A stretch of DNA of 59,260 bases, from the NCBI GenBank assembly GCA_002737315.1, contig NSIH01000004.1, positions 1-59,260 of the forward strand, read 5' to 3'. The notes beneath the pieces were generated by a model. It saw only the letters and a program-made list of their open reading frames with translations, did not search any database and was not told the DNA's origin. This DNA comes from Flavobacteriales bacterium (lineage in GTDB: Bacteria > Bacteroidota > Bacteroidia > Flavobacteriales > Schleiferiaceae). Both the position numbers and the translations under genes were made by a program. Below, piece after piece: positions 8,992 through 18,981 of this stretch. The first letter of the stretch is position 1; each line of letters begins with the position of its first letter.

Positions 8992-11079
8992 ATGGGCAAG
9001 ATGAGCGATTTACGCTCTCGATTTGTTAATCGAGACCTGAGCTGGCTGCAGTTCAATGCCCGCGTGCTGCAGGAGGCCGAAGACGAACGCAACCCGCTTA
9101 TCGAACGCCTCCGGTTTCTTGGTATTTTCTCGAATAACCTTGACGAATTTTTTAGGGTTCGCTACGCGAGCATACAGCGCATGTCGTACTCTGAGGACAT
9201 CAAAAAAGTTAAAGAAACGCTGGGGGGTTGGGCGCCTAACGACTTAATTCAAGCCATTCAGGATGAGGTTAATGTGCTGAACGATCGGGTAGAGTTGACC
9301 TATGCAAAGCTCATGGCTGAACTGGAGCTAAACGGTATCAAATTGGTCGACGAGTCCGACCTCACGCAAGGGCAAAAAGACTTCATTCGCAAGTTTTACA
9401 TCGAGAAGGTTAGTCCAACTGTTTTTGCTATGATTCTGCAGGAACAATTACCCTTCCCTGAGCTCAACGACGCCACCATCTACCTGGCTATCAGGCTTTG
9501 GCCCAAACAGGGCGGGGATCCGGTGCTGTCGCTGGTCGAGGTCCCGGCCGAAATACACGGTCGCTTTATAGAACTGCCCAAGTACGGCAGCAACTTTTTA
9601 ATGTTTTTAGACGACGTTTTGCGCCACAACCTACAGTACGCATACTTTTTATTCCCTTCCCAACGTATTGAGGCTTATACTTTTAAAATTTCGCGCGATG
9701 CGGACTTGGACCTGGACAACCATGACGTGAGCCGCACTGTTTTGGATCGAGTACGGCGCGGGCTCGAAGACCGTAAACTAGGGGATCCGGTGCGCATGGT
9801 CTACGACCGAGACATGCCTGCGGATTTTTTGGCCTACCTCATGGGCCGAATCGGTCTCGAAAACAACGATGCGGTAATTGCTGGGGGACGCTACCACAAC
9901 AAAAAGGACCTTATGCGTTTTCCGAACGTCGGCAAGCCGTCGCTGGAGCATCCGCGCCTCGAACCCCTGCAGCACCCCGACCTAGACATGGAGCGTTCTC
10001 TAATGCATGTGGTGCGGCAAAAGGACGTGCTGCTGTTTTTGCCCTACCACAATTTTTTGATTTTGGTGCGCTTTTTACGCGAAGCTGCCATTGACATGTC
10101 GGTAACAAGAATTAGCATCACGCTGTATCGTTTGGCGAGCCAATCGCGCATTATTTCTGCCCTTATCAACGCGGCGAAGAATGGCAAAAAAGTGCGAGTG
10201 GTCATTGAGCTTCAGGCCCGATTTGACGAAGAAAATAACCTGCATTACCTCGAGAAAATGCGCAAGGTTGGCATCGAGGTGCAAACGGGAGTGGAGGGTC
10301 TCAAGGTTCACAGCAAAATTGTGCACATTGAGCGAGAAAAACCCGACGGAGGGCTGGAACATTTCGCCGTGGTGGGTACGGGTAACTTTAACGAAGGAAG
10401 CGCTCGCTTCTACACGGACTACCACCTTTTGACGGCCAATCCAGAAATTTGTGCTGATTTGGCTAAGGTTTTTGAGTTTCTTTATGAGCCTTATAAGGTC
10501 GTCAAGTACAAGGAATTGCTAGTTTCTCCGCACTACAGCCGCGCAGGCATCATTAAGTGCATTGACCGCGAAATTGCCCAGGCCAAGAAGGGTAACAAGT
10601 CAGAGGTAATTATGAAGTTTAATTCCTTGAGCTCCTTTGACATTGGCGAGAAGCTCTATGAGGCCAGCAAGGCCGGCGTTAAGGTGCGCCTTTTGGTGCG
10701 CGGAGTCTGCTGCGTGCGGCCTGGAGTCAAAGGCCTAAGTGAAAATATTGAAGTGGTTAGTATAATTGACCGCTTTTTGGAGCACAGCAGGGTATATTAT
10801 TTTTCGAACGGCGGCAGCCCCATAATGTATTTGGCTTCCTTTGACATGATGACGCGCAACCTAGACCTGAGGGTGGAGGTCGCCACTCCAGTGCTTGATC
10901 CGCGCATACAGCGCGAGATTATGGACCACCTTGAAATCCAGTTTCGCGACAACGTGAAGGCCCGGGTCTACGACGAGCAGGGTCGCAGCGTGTACCGAAG
11001 CGTGCCTGGACCTCGAATTCGTAGCCAAATGGAGCTCTATGAGTACGTCAAGAAGCAGGCTAAAAAGCGTCGGGCGTGA
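8992..11079 (+). CDS. ppk1: Polyphosphate kinase 1
   Basis: RFVNRDLSWLQFNARVLQEAEDERNPLIERLRFLGIFSNNLDEFFRVR; VVIELQARFDEENN; KVHSKIVHIER; GTGNFNEGSARFYTDYHLLT. Confidence 0.97.
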   Translation: MGKMSDLRSRFVNRDLSWLQFNARVLQEAEDERNPLIERLRFLGIFSNNLDEFFRVRYASIQRMSYSEDIKKVKETLGGWAPNDLIQAIQDEVNVLNDRVELTYAKLMAELELNGIKLVDESDLTQGQKDFIRKFYIEKVSPTVFAMILQEQLPFPELNDATIYLAIRLWPKQGGDPVLSLVEVPAEIHGRFIELPKYGSNFLMFLDDVLRHNLQYAYFLFPSQRIEAYTFKISRDADLDLDNHDVSRTVLDRVRRGLEDRKLGDPVRMVYDRDMPADFLAYLMGRIGLENNDAVIAGGRYHNKKDLMRFPNVGKPSLEHPRLEPLQHPDLDMERSLMHVVRQKDVLLFLPYHNFLILVRFLREAAIDMSVTRISITLYRLASQSRIISALINAAKNGKKVRVVIELQARFDEENNLHYLEKMRKVGIEVQTGVEGLKVHSKIVHIEREKPDGGLEHFAVVGTGNFNEGSARFYTDYHLLTANPEICADLAKVFEFLYEPYKVVKYKELLVSPHYSRAGIIKCIDREIAQAKKGNKSEVIMKFNSLSSFDIGEKLYEASKAGVKVRLLVRGVCCVRPGVKGLSENIEVVSIIDRFLEHSRVYYFSNGGSPIMYLASFDMMTRNLDLRVEVATPVLDPRIQREIMDHLEIQFRDNVKARVYDEQGRSVYRSVPGPRIRSQMELYEYVKKQAKKRRA

Positions 11080-12002
11080 GCATGAAGTTTCTCACCCTGG
11101 GAGCGATTGACATTGGTTCCAATTCCATTAGGTTGCTGATAACCCACGTTATTCCCACGCCGACCTACACCTACTATAAAAAGGTCTCGATTACCCGCTT
11201 GCCCGTGCGCTTGGGTGCCGACGTTTTTACCCAGGGCGAAATTTCTAAAGAAACCGGCTACCGCCTGGTCGATGCGATGCGTGCTTTTGCGGCCATCATG
11301 AGGGTCAATGGCGCCACGGACTTTCGTGCCTGCGCGACCTCTGCCATGCGCGAAGCCAAAAATTCGTCACGGTGGATTCGCCGAGTGCGCCGGGCCTCTG
11401 GTATTGAAATCGAAGTCATTGACGGCGAAGAAGAAGCCAAGTTGGTGTTTCAGGCCAAGCTCTTTGACCGCATCCAGCCCGAGGAACCCAACCTCTGCTT
11501 TGTGGATGTGGGCGGCGGTTCCACGGAACTCACTTTTTTTTGCGAGGGGAGGGCCATGTCCTCACGGTCTTTTCCGCTCGGAACAGTGCGGCATTTAGAG
11601 GAGTCTGAAGAAGAACAAGTGTGGTCAGACCTGCGGGCCTGGCTCGAGGGCGAGGTGTCGCAGCTCGACGGCCCAGTGGCCCTTGTGGGCGCAGGCGGCA
11701 ACATCAACAAGGCCCATAAAATTAGCGGTCGCCCGGTGGAGGAGCCCCTGAGCAAGCAGTACCTCGATCGCTTCAGCAAGCAGCTCGAGTCCATGACGGC
11801 AGACGAGCGCGTGCTTCAACTGGGCCTCAATATGGACCGTGCAGACGTAATCGTCCCGGCCCTTCGCATCTACCGCAGGGTACTTCGCTGGACCAATGCA
11901 ACTTGGGTTTACGTACCCAAAATCGGAGTATCCGACGGAATCATTCGCGAACTCTACCACCGCAAATACCGAACACTTTGGGAACAGCCCCTCGAATCCT
12001 AG
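11076..12002 (+). CDS. ppx: Exopolyphosphatase / Ppx-GppA phosphatase
   Basis: LGAIDIGSNSIRLLI...FVDVGGGSTELTFF...VGAGGNINKAHKI. Confidence 0.92.
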   Translation: MSMKFLTLGAIDIGSNSIRLLITHVIPTPTYTYYKKVSITRLPVRLGADVFTQGEISKETGYRLVDAMRAFAAIMRVNGATDFRACATSAMREAKNSSRWIRRVRRASGIEIEVIDGEEEAKLVFQAKLFDRIQPEEPNLCFVDVGGGSTELTFFCEGRAMSSRSFPLGTVRHLEESEEEQVWSDLRAWLEGEVSQLDGPVALVGAGGNINKAHKISGRPVEEPLSKQYLDRFSKQLESMTADERVLQLGLNMDRADVIVPALRIYRRVLRWTNATWVYVPKIGVSDGIIRELYHRKYRTLWEQPLES

Positions 12003-13162
12003 TTCTGCTCTTGGCGGCCATGGTGGCCATGTTGGCTTCGTGCGGAGTCAAACCTACTGCCTCGACTGCAATGAGGGCGACCCGGGTTATGCTAACCACG
12101 GCAGAGGCGCTCGATGCCTCTGACACGGTGTGGATCACCGGCTACAATCCTGAGCTTGGCGCCTGGAGTGGCCGCGGAGTCGCGATGCAGCGCAGCGAAA
12201 GCCATGAGTGGCGAGCGGAGTTTCAAACCAAAGACAGCGCTATGGCCTTTAAGTTTACGCTGGGTTCCTGGGCCAAAGAAGCTCGGCTCGCTGCAGGCCG
12301 CCCTTTTGGCGACGTGGCAGGCTACCGCGGAATGGACACCGCCTTTCACGCCCTAGCATTCAGTGCAGCCCAACGACTAAACGACGGCCAGGTAACCGGG
12401 TTGCTTATGGAGCGCCTTACGCCTCCTGACCCTAAAGGACGGTTCCCCCAGCGGCCCATGTGGGTCTGGACCTCTGCGCCCCTTGTGCCGGGTCAGAAGT
12501 ATGATTTGCTGCTGCTCTCCGACGGTCAAAACTGCTTTGATCCTGTGAAGACCAGTTTTGGTGTGGACTGGGCCGTCGACGAGGCCTTGGCCCAGCTTGA
12601 GGCCGCGGGCGAGATTCCGCCCACCCTTGCCATCGGCCTGCAGTGCTCGTTTGACGCCGACAATCAGCGACGCAAAGAGTACGGCCCGGGAGCGGTCGGC
12701 GACGCCTACGCAGAGTACCTGACGCAGACGCTGCTGCCTTGGGTCGAGTCTGAATTCAATCTTAGCGGCCGACGCTATTTTGCCGGTTCGTCGATGGGCG
12801 GAATCTTCGGCTTTCGTTTAATGCATGGCTATCCTGATCTTTGGGATGGAATCCTGTCGTTTTCGCCCGCCCTATTCATTGAATCAGGTGGCCTGGTCGT
12901 CGACGGTCTTAGTCCGTGGAAGGCCAAAAACTACTTTTGGCCTCAGGGCAAGCGCGCCTATTTCTACAACGGTGGAGTTGGTCTTGATGCAGCCCTTCAG
13001 CCCGGCATCGACCGGATGCTTGAGCAGCTGCGCGCCCAAGGCTTCAAACTTGGAACCGACTACCAGTGGAAGCTCGATTCAAAGGCCAATCACGACGAGT
13101 ACGCCTGGCGCCAGCACTTTCCGGATGCCTACCGATGGGTTGTTAATGGTTCTAGTTACTAA
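11978..13162 (+). CDS. Lipoprotein alpha/beta-hydrolase (esterase D-like) with N-terminal CBM20-like domain
   Basis: Possible TTG start gives MGTAPRILVLLLAAMVAMLASC lipobox; VWITGYNPELGAW is starch-binding-like; LLLLSDGQNCFD...GRRYFAGSSMGGIFGFRLMHGYPDLWDGILSFSPAL is esterase-like. Start position uncertain. Confidence 0.75.
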   Translation: MGTAPRILVLLLAAMVAMLASCGVKPTASTAMRATRVMLTTAEALDASDTVWITGYNPELGAWSGRGVAMQRSESHEWRAEFQTKDSAMAFKFTLGSWAKEARLAAGRPFGDVAGYRGMDTAFHALAFSAAQRLNDGQVTGLLMERLTPPDPKGRFPQRPMWVWTSAPLVPGQKYDLLLLSDGQNCFDPVKTSFGVDWAVDEALAQLEAAGEIPPTLAIGLQCSFDADNQRRKEYGPGAVGDAYAEYLTQTLLPWVESEFNLSGRRYFAGSSMGGIFGFRLMHGYPDLWDGILSFSPALFIESGGLVVDGLSPWKAKNYFWPQGKRAYFYNGGVGLDAALQPGIDRMLEQLRAQGFKLGTDYQWKLDSKANHDEYAWRQHFPDAYRWVVNGSSY

Positions 13163-13173
13163 GTAGCTAGAAA

Positions 13174-13752
13174 CTAGCTTCGAACATAGTTCAGAGGGCA
13201 AACCTCTCCACGCTCCTCAAAATACTGCCATGCGTCAATCTCGCGCAGAATGTCGTCGACGTGGCGCATAACGGTAAAGAAGTTAACCGACTGGTAGCGC
13301 ACAATGCCTTGGCGGTCGATGAGGAAGGTTCCTCGTAAGGCGATGCGATCCCCTTCGGCGTGCAGCTGCCCCTCTTCATCGTAGGTCCAATCACCGTGGA
13401 GCACGTCAAAGTTGTGGCTTATGGTTTTGTTGAGGTCGGCAATAATCGGGTAGGTAATGCCTTGAATGCCTCCGTTAGCCTTGCTCAGTTTAAGCCAAGC
13501 CTGGTGGGCAGAGTCAGTGTCAGTAGAGCAGGCGACAAGCTGCACGTTGCGCTTCTCAAACTCAGCAAGGTTGGCCTGAAACTCGTGCATTTCAATGGGG
13601 CAAACGCCGCTAAAGTCTTTGGGATAAAAGAATAAAAGCACATACTTGCTACCCTCGTACTGCGAAATGCCAAAGTCATTGACGAGTTCTCCTCCGTTAA
13701 TAATGGCCTTGGCCGTGAATTCTGGGGCTTTTTTACCTACTAAGAGCGACAT
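13174..13752 (-). CDS. Peroxiredoxin (AhpC/TSA family)
   Basis: LLVGKKAPEFTAKAI...KYVLLFFYPKDFSGVCPIEMHEFQANLAEFEKRNVQLVACSTDTDSAHQAWL...RGTFLIDRQGIVRY. Confidence 0.93.
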   Translation of the reverse strand: MSLLVGKKAPEFTAKAIINGGELVNDFGISQYEGSKYVLLFFYPKDFSGVCPIEMHEFQANLAEFEKRNVQLVACSTDTDSAHQAWLKLSKANGGIQGITYPIIADLNKTISHNFDVLHGDWTYDEEGQLHAEGDRIALRGTFLIDRQGIVRYQSVNFFTVMRHVDDILREIDAWQYFEERGEVCPLNYVRS

Positions 13753-13810
13753 AATTGGTGGGTTTTAGAGGGTAAAGGTAATCGAGGAATTGGCTCCTTT
13801 TTCTGGCGAA

Positions 13811-14530
13811 TTAGTGTGCGTGGCCCCCAAAATTGCTTAGCACGTACCCTGCGGCGATGCCCACCAGCACGATGCCCCAGGTGCGCACGGGAATGCGATG
13901 GTCTTTTTGAACCTCAAACAAAATGGTACTGGAGACATGCAAAAAGATTCCCACAACAAGGCTGCCGACTACTACATCGACTAAGGGATGTTCTGGAATT
14001 AACCAACCGGCAGCCGCACCGAGCATCGGGGCAAGGCCAAGGGCGCCCATGGCTATCCATGTTTGGCGAGTACTGATTCCTTGCTGCCGCAGCCAGGAGG
14101 CTACCAGTGCTGCTATGGGTAGGTTGTGCACGCCTAAGGAGATGACCAGGGCTGCCTGAGAATCTTCTCTTAAGCCAAAAAGCGGAACCGCTTCGGCAAA
14201 AGAATGAATCCAGAGTCCGATGAATGCAGGCCAAGGATTTCCATGCCCATGGGCGTGACCGTGTTCCAATCCCTTGGAGAGGCCGTCGAGGGCAAACTGC
14301 AGAAAGTAACCGATTACGATCCAGAGGCCCCAGGTGCTGCTCGGCACAGAGCCGATACGACTAGACTCCGCAAGGGTGGGCATCCATAGAAACACGGTAA
14401 CGGCAAACAAAAAGGCGCCCGAGAAGGCGTTGGTTGCGGCAAGCCAATTGCTGGGTATCATTTGACCCCCAAGCCAAGCACCCAACAGCAAGGGAAGCAT
14501 TAGGCCCAGAAGCAGCAGCGTTTCGTTCAT
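13811..14530 (-). CDS. ZIP family metal transporter
   Basis: Multiple TM segments; HGHAHGHGNP loop; WIHSFAEAVPLF, SLGVHNLPIAALVA. Confidence 0.8.
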   Translation of the reverse strand: MNETLLLLGLMLPLLLGAWLGGQMIPSNWLAATNAFSGAFLFAVTVFLWMPTLAESSRIGSVPSSTWGLWIVIGYFLQFALDGLSKGLEHGHAHGHGNPWPAFIGLWIHSFAEAVPLFGLREDSQAALVISLGVHNLPIAALVASWLRQQGISTRQTWIAMGALGLAPMLGAAAGWLIPEHPLVDVVVGSLVVGIFLHVSSTILFEVQKDHRIPVRTWGIVLVGIAAGYVLSNFGGHAH

Positions 14531-14575
14531 TGCGCAAAAGTACGGCCGTAGAGGCTGTAGCTTGTTTGGCCTGAA

Positions 14576-15334
14576 TTAGGCTGCAAACAGGTTGTAGAGG
14601 GCGCGGCCTGCGCCAAAGACCACGGCGGCCATGACCACCCAGCGCACGGCGGGTTGGGCGGCCGGAATCCGCACCACATAGCGCGCTCCGATCCAGGCTC
14701 CGATGGCTGAACCCACCGCGAGCCAGAGGGCAGCACTCCAGACGATGTCGCCCATAAATAGGTAGATAAGGGTGGCGGGCAGGGCCAGGACGAGCGCGAG
14801 AATGAGTTTGATGACGTTGGCGTCGCGCAGGGTCCAGCGCTGCACCAGCACGAGGGCGGCGAGCATCATGATTCCGATGCCCATTTGAACGAATCCGCCA
14901 TAAAGGCCAATAGCAAAGAAGGTTAGCCAGCTCATCAGGCCGCCTTCGCGGCGTTCGCCCAAGGCCAGCCAGCGCGAGGGCTTGGTGAAGAGGGTGAAGA
15001 GCATGGCGGTCATAACCACTGCGATGCTAGCCTCCATAAATGCCGGTGTTGCGAGGCTGCCAACGACCCCGCCGAGCAGGCTTCCGGCAAAAGTGGGCAG
15101 TGCCAGTCGGCGGCTGGCGTGCATTAGGTAGCGTTTGCGCTGGGAAGGGCGCACGCTCAGTACCCCCGTCACGGTTTGGGCCAGTACCCCGACGCGGTTG
15201 GTGGCGTTGGCGACCGAACCATTCAAGCCAGAACCGAGCAGCAGCGAGAGGGTTATTGCGGAACCGTTGCCCGCCAGGGTGTTGACGACCCCTGCGACGA
15301 GTCCGCCGGCGAAAAAAAGGAGGTCGTGGACCAT
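14576..15334 (-). CDS. TSUP family (TauE/SafE-type) permease
   Basis: FFAGGLVAGVVNTLAGNGSAITLSLLLGSGLNGSVANATNRVGVL and GFVQMGIGIMMLAALV, TSUP signatures. Confidence 0.88.
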   Translation of the reverse strand: MVHDLLFFAGGLVAGVVNTLAGNGSAITLSLLLGSGLNGSVANATNRVGVLAQTVTGVLSVRPSQRKRYLMHASRRLALPTFAGSLLGGVVGSLATPAFMEASIAVVMTAMLFTLFTKPSRWLALGERREGGLMSWLTFFAIGLYGGFVQMGIGIMMLAALVLVQRWTLRDANVIKLILALVLALPATLIYLFMGDIVWSAALWLAVGSAIGAWIGARYVVRIPAAQPAVRWVVMAAVVFGAGRALYNLFAA

Positions 15335-15367
15335 GGTGGCAAAGGTAGGGGATGTACTTTAGCGCAC

Positions 15368-15715
15368 ATGAAGAAAAGCTTGTTTGCCCTTGGAATTCTG
15401 GGCCTCGCGGCCTGCCAAAGTGAGCCTGAAGCGGGCGCGATTGCCTTTACGGCGACCGTGGATACGCTCGAGATCGACGCCCTGCGCTGCTACGCCGTGA
15501 ACTACGAAGTCTGGGGTAGCCCGAGCGACACGGTCGGTACCAGCCTGGCGGTGCGCGGAATCCTGACTGCCGGTGCGGTCACCGACAGCAACAAGGCCGT
15601 GGACTACCTGCCAGCGGGAGACACCCTTCGCGGCAGCTTCTACTACTTGAGCGTTCCGGTCACGGCGGGCCCCGCCGAACTTGAGCTGAACGTCACCAAA
15701 ATCGACCAGCCATGA
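15368..15715 (+). CDS. Small lipoprotein, hypothetical
   Basis: MKKSLFALGILGLAACQSEPEAG lipobox; ATG 5 nt after TACTTTAG. Confidence 0.7.
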   Translation: MKKSLFALGILGLAACQSEPEAGAIAFTATVDTLEIDALRCYAVNYEVWGSPSDTVGTSLAVRGILTAGAVTDSNKAVDYLPAGDTLRGSFYYLSVPVTAGPAELELNVTKIDQP

Positions 15716-16680
15716 AGCACATTGGCGTACTGACCTCAGGGGGCGACGCCCCCGGCATGAATGCCTGCGTACGGGCCATAGTGCGCACCGCCGACCGCTT
15801 GGGCCTGCAGTGCACCGGTTTTTACCGCGGATACGACGGGGTGCTCCAAAACGAATTCATCAGCCTAACTCGATACGACGTGCGCAACATCATTCACCGT
15901 GGCGGAACCTTTCTGCAAACGGCGCGCAGCGACGAGTTCCGCAGCCCCGAAGGCCGCGCCAAGGCGGCCGCCAACCTGCGCGCCCTGGGCATCGAAGGCC
16001 TCGTGGTGGTGGGCGGAGACGGTTCGTTCACCGGCGCCAAATTGCTCAGCGAAGAACACGGGATCCGCGTCATGGGCTGCCCCGGCACCATCGACAACGA
16101 CCTCTTCGGAACGGACTATACCATCGGCTACCAAACCGCCGTCGACACGGCGGTGGAGGCCGTCGACAAGATTCGCGATACGGCGGTGTCGCACAACCGC
16201 CTCTTTTTTGTCGAAGTGATGGGCCGCGACGCCGGCTTCATCGCGCTGCGCACGGGCATCGCCAGTGGGGCAGAGGGTGTGCTGATTCCCGAAACCACCA
16301 CCGACATCGACCGCCTGATTAACTACCTGCGGACTGACCACCAAAAAAAGCGCCGTTCGGGCATCGTCATCGTAGCCGAGGGCGACGACAGCGGCGGAGC
16401 CTACGCCGTCGCCAAGCAGGTGCAGGCTGAGTTCCCCGACTGGGACACCAAAGTCACCATCTTGGGCCACACCCAGCGCGGAGGCAAGCCCAACGCCTTT
16501 GACCGAATCCTCGCCAGCCGCATGGGCCACGCAGCGGTGAACGCATTAGTCGAAGGGCGCAACTGCGAAATGGTCGGCGTTCAGGGTCACGAAGTGGTGT
16601 ATGTTCCGCTCGAACAGGCCATTAAGCACCACGCCGGAATCAGTCCCTACCTGCTCGAGCTCGTAGACGCCCTTTCGTAA
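15712..16680 (+). CDS. pfkA: 6-phosphofructokinase
   Basis: IGVLTSGGDAPGMNACVRAIVRTA...GGDGSFTGAKLL...GCPGTIDNDLFGTDYTIGYQTAVDTAVEAVDKIRDTA...VMGRDAGFIAL. Confidence 0.97.
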   Translation: MKHIGVLTSGGDAPGMNACVRAIVRTADRLGLQCTGFYRGYDGVLQNEFISLTRYDVRNIIHRGGTFLQTARSDEFRSPEGRAKAAANLRALGIEGLVVVGGDGSFTGAKLLSEEHGIRVMGCPGTIDNDLFGTDYTIGYQTAVDTAVEAVDKIRDTAVSHNRLFFVEVMGRDAGFIALRTGIASGAEGVLIPETTTDIDRLINYLRTDHQKKRRSGIVIVAEGDDSGGAYAVAKQVQAEFPDWDTKVTILGHTQRGGKPNAFDRILASRMGHAAVNALVEGRNCEMVGVQGHEVVYVPLEQAIKHHAGISPYLLELVDALS

Positions 16681-18965
16681 TGTCCGCAACGCGCTGGGTA
16701 GACGTCGTCGTGCCCGTGCCGGTGCGCACGGCCTTCACCTACGCTTGGTCGCTGGACTGCGAACCGGAACCGGGGCTCCGCGTCTTTGTTCCCTTCGGGC
16801 GGAACCGAGTGCTGCTCGGGGTGGTGGTTACCGTGTGCGCCGACGCGCCAGAATACAGCGCCAAAGAAGTGCTGCGCTGCGTCGACGAGCACCCTAGCTT
16901 TCAGCGCCAGCAGCTCGCAATGTGGTACTGGATTTCAGAATACTACATGTGCAACCCAGGCGATGCGCTTAACGCGGCAATGCCAGGGTTCATGCAGGTC
17001 GAGCCCGACGACGAGTCTACCTACACCCTGCGTGACGAGGGGGTATGGTCGCTGCGTTTTGCGTCACCGCGCCACGATTCCGACGCCGTCAACCGCGCCT
17101 TCACGACGCTGTCGCGCGCCAAGCTTCAGGCCGAAGCCCTACTGCGCTACTTTCAGCTGGCCCTCGAGGCCGAGCCCGAAGACAACCGCCACCCCTGGGT
17201 TGCTGTGGCGGCTCTCACCGCCGAGGACTCTGACATCAAGCCGGCCCACCTTTCGGCCCTGGTCGAGCGCGGAATCCTCGAGCGCGAGCTGCGTCCCCTT
17301 GACCGCAGCATGGATCTCGGGGATTCCCTGCTACTGCCTGAGCTAAGCCCGTCGCAAGCGGCGGCGCTTCAGGAGCTCGAGGCCGAGAAGCATGAGGCGC
17401 TTCCGAAGGTGCTCTGGGGCGCCACCGGGTCGGGCAAGACCGAGGTCTACCTGCACCTCGCGGCCCACGCCCTCGAGGAGGGAAAGCACGTGCTGCTGAT
17501 GGTTCCTGAAATCGGACTGGTTCCTCAGCTGATGCAGCGCGCGGGCCGGGCCCTCGGGCCCGACCGGGTGGTGCCCTGGCACCACCAGCTCGCTGACGGC
17601 GAGCGGCGCGCCCTTTGGGAACACCTCTTGGATCCCGATTCCGCCCCGCGCATCGTCGTGGCTACGCGCTCGGGAATTATGCTGCCGTGGCACCGCCTAG
17701 GCCTCATCGTCGTCGACGAAGAACACGAAACCAGCTACAAGCAGCAGGAACCCGCTCCGCGCTACCACGCCCGCGACGTCGCCGTCTGGCTTGCGCAGCA
17801 GAAAAAAATTCCAATTGTGCTTGGCTCCGCCACCCCGTCGGTCGAAACCTGGCACAACGCCGCCCAAGGCAAGTACCTCAGGGTGGACCTCTCGGAACGC
17901 TACTCGGGCGTGGCTTACCCCGAAGTCCGCTCGGTAAGCACCCTAAAAGCGCAGGCCCTGAATCAGCAAATCGGACCCTTTACCCAAGAGGCCTTTGCCG
18001 CCCTACAGCAATGCCTGGCCGACAAGCGGCAGGCGCTTGTCTTTCAAAACCGCCGCGGATACGCACCGGTGCTCACCTGCACCAACTGCGGATGGATCGA
18101 ACCCTGCTCGGACTGCGACGTTTCGCTGACCTACCACAAAAACAACCGCAAACTCGTCTGCCACTACTGCGGACTTCACAAGGACCTGCCCGATACCTGC
18201 CCTCAGTGCCGCCAAACGGCCTGGGATTGGCGCGGCCTCGGAACCGAGCGCATCGAAGAAGAAGTGGAAGCGCTTTTTCCTGAAGCGCGCATCCTGCGCG
18301 TGGATTCCGACTCGACACGGAGCAAGCGCGCCATGACCGACTTTTTGCAGTGGATGGAATCCGGCGAAATAGACCTTGTCGTCGGAACCCAAATGGTGGG
18401 CAAAGGTCTAGACCTCGCCGGCTTGGCCCTGGCGATAGTAACCAACGCAGACCCTATGCTCAGCCGCCCCGACTTTAGGGCCCACGAACGGGCTTTTCAG
18501 CTTCTGCTTCAGGTTGCGGGGCGCACCGGCCGTCGCGACCGACGCGGACTCATGCTGGTTCAAACCGCTACCCCGGGCCATCCGGTCCTTCAGCGCGTGG
18601 CCGATCACGACCTGCCAGGAATGATGGAGCTTATTCTAAGCGACCGCAAGGAATACCATTATCCGCCCTTTGCGCGCATGGTCCGCATTGAACTGCGCCA
18701 CCGAAGAGAGTTTGTGGTTCGCGACGTGGCAAACTACCTCGCCCAGCAACTTCTTGGGGCACTGGGTGGCGGAATACTGGGGCCCGATGCACCGCCGGTC
18801 GCACGAGTTCAGGGCCTTTACCGCCAGCATTTATGGGTTAAACTGCCCGTTGGGGGCAGCGTAAAAGCAACCAAGCGCCGCCTGCTCAAAGAGATTGATG
18901 GCCTGACTTTCTACCCCCAAGGGCGAAGCGTTCGAGTGGTTGTAGACGTGGACCCGATTAACTAA
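16680..18965 (+). CDS. priA: Primosomal protein N' (replication restart helicase)
   Basis: LWGATGSGKTEVYLHL, VDEEHETSYKQ, zinc-finger CTNCGWIEPCSDCDVSLTYHKNNRKLVCHYCG, GTERIEEEVEALFP. Confidence 0.96.
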   Translation: MSATRWVDVVVPVPVRTAFTYAWSLDCEPEPGLRVFVPFGRNRVLLGVVVTVCADAPEYSAKEVLRCVDEHPSFQRQQLAMWYWISEYYMCNPGDALNAAMPGFMQVEPDDESTYTLRDEGVWSLRFASPRHDSDAVNRAFTTLSRAKLQAEALLRYFQLALEAEPEDNRHPWVAVAALTAEDSDIKPAHLSALVERGILERELRPLDRSMDLGDSLLLPELSPSQAAALQELEAEKHEALPKVLWGATGSGKTEVYLHLAAHALEEGKHVLLMVPEIGLVPQLMQRAGRALGPDRVVPWHHQLADGERRALWEHLLDPDSAPRIVVATRSGIMLPWHRLGLIVVDEEHETSYKQQEPAPRYHARDVAVWLAQQKKIPIVLGSATPSVETWHNAAQGKYLRVDLSERYSGVAYPEVRSVSTLKAQALNQQIGPFTQEAFAALQQCLADKRQALVFQNRRGYAPVLTCTNCGWIEPCSDCDVSLTYHKNNRKLVCHYCGLHKDLPDTCPQCRQTAWDWRGLGTERIEEEVEALFPEARILRVDSDSTRSKRAMTDFLQWMESGEIDLVVGTQMVGKGLDLAGLALAIVTNADPMLSRPDFRAHERAFQLLLQVAGRTGRRDRRGLMLVQTATPGHPVLQRVADHDLPGMMELILSDRKEYHYPPFARMVRIELRHRREFVVRDVANYLAQQLLGALGGGILGPDAPPVARVQGLYRQHLWVKLPVGGSVKATKRRLLKEIDGLTFYPQGRSVRVVVDVDPIN

Positions 18966-18981
18966 AGGCCTTGACGGACTC

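Noticed and set aside
16680-18965. Strongly GC-rich pfkA-priA segment as horizontally acquired
   Set aside because: Composition grades smoothly with neighbouring genes and all are core functions; no mobility genes or junctions.
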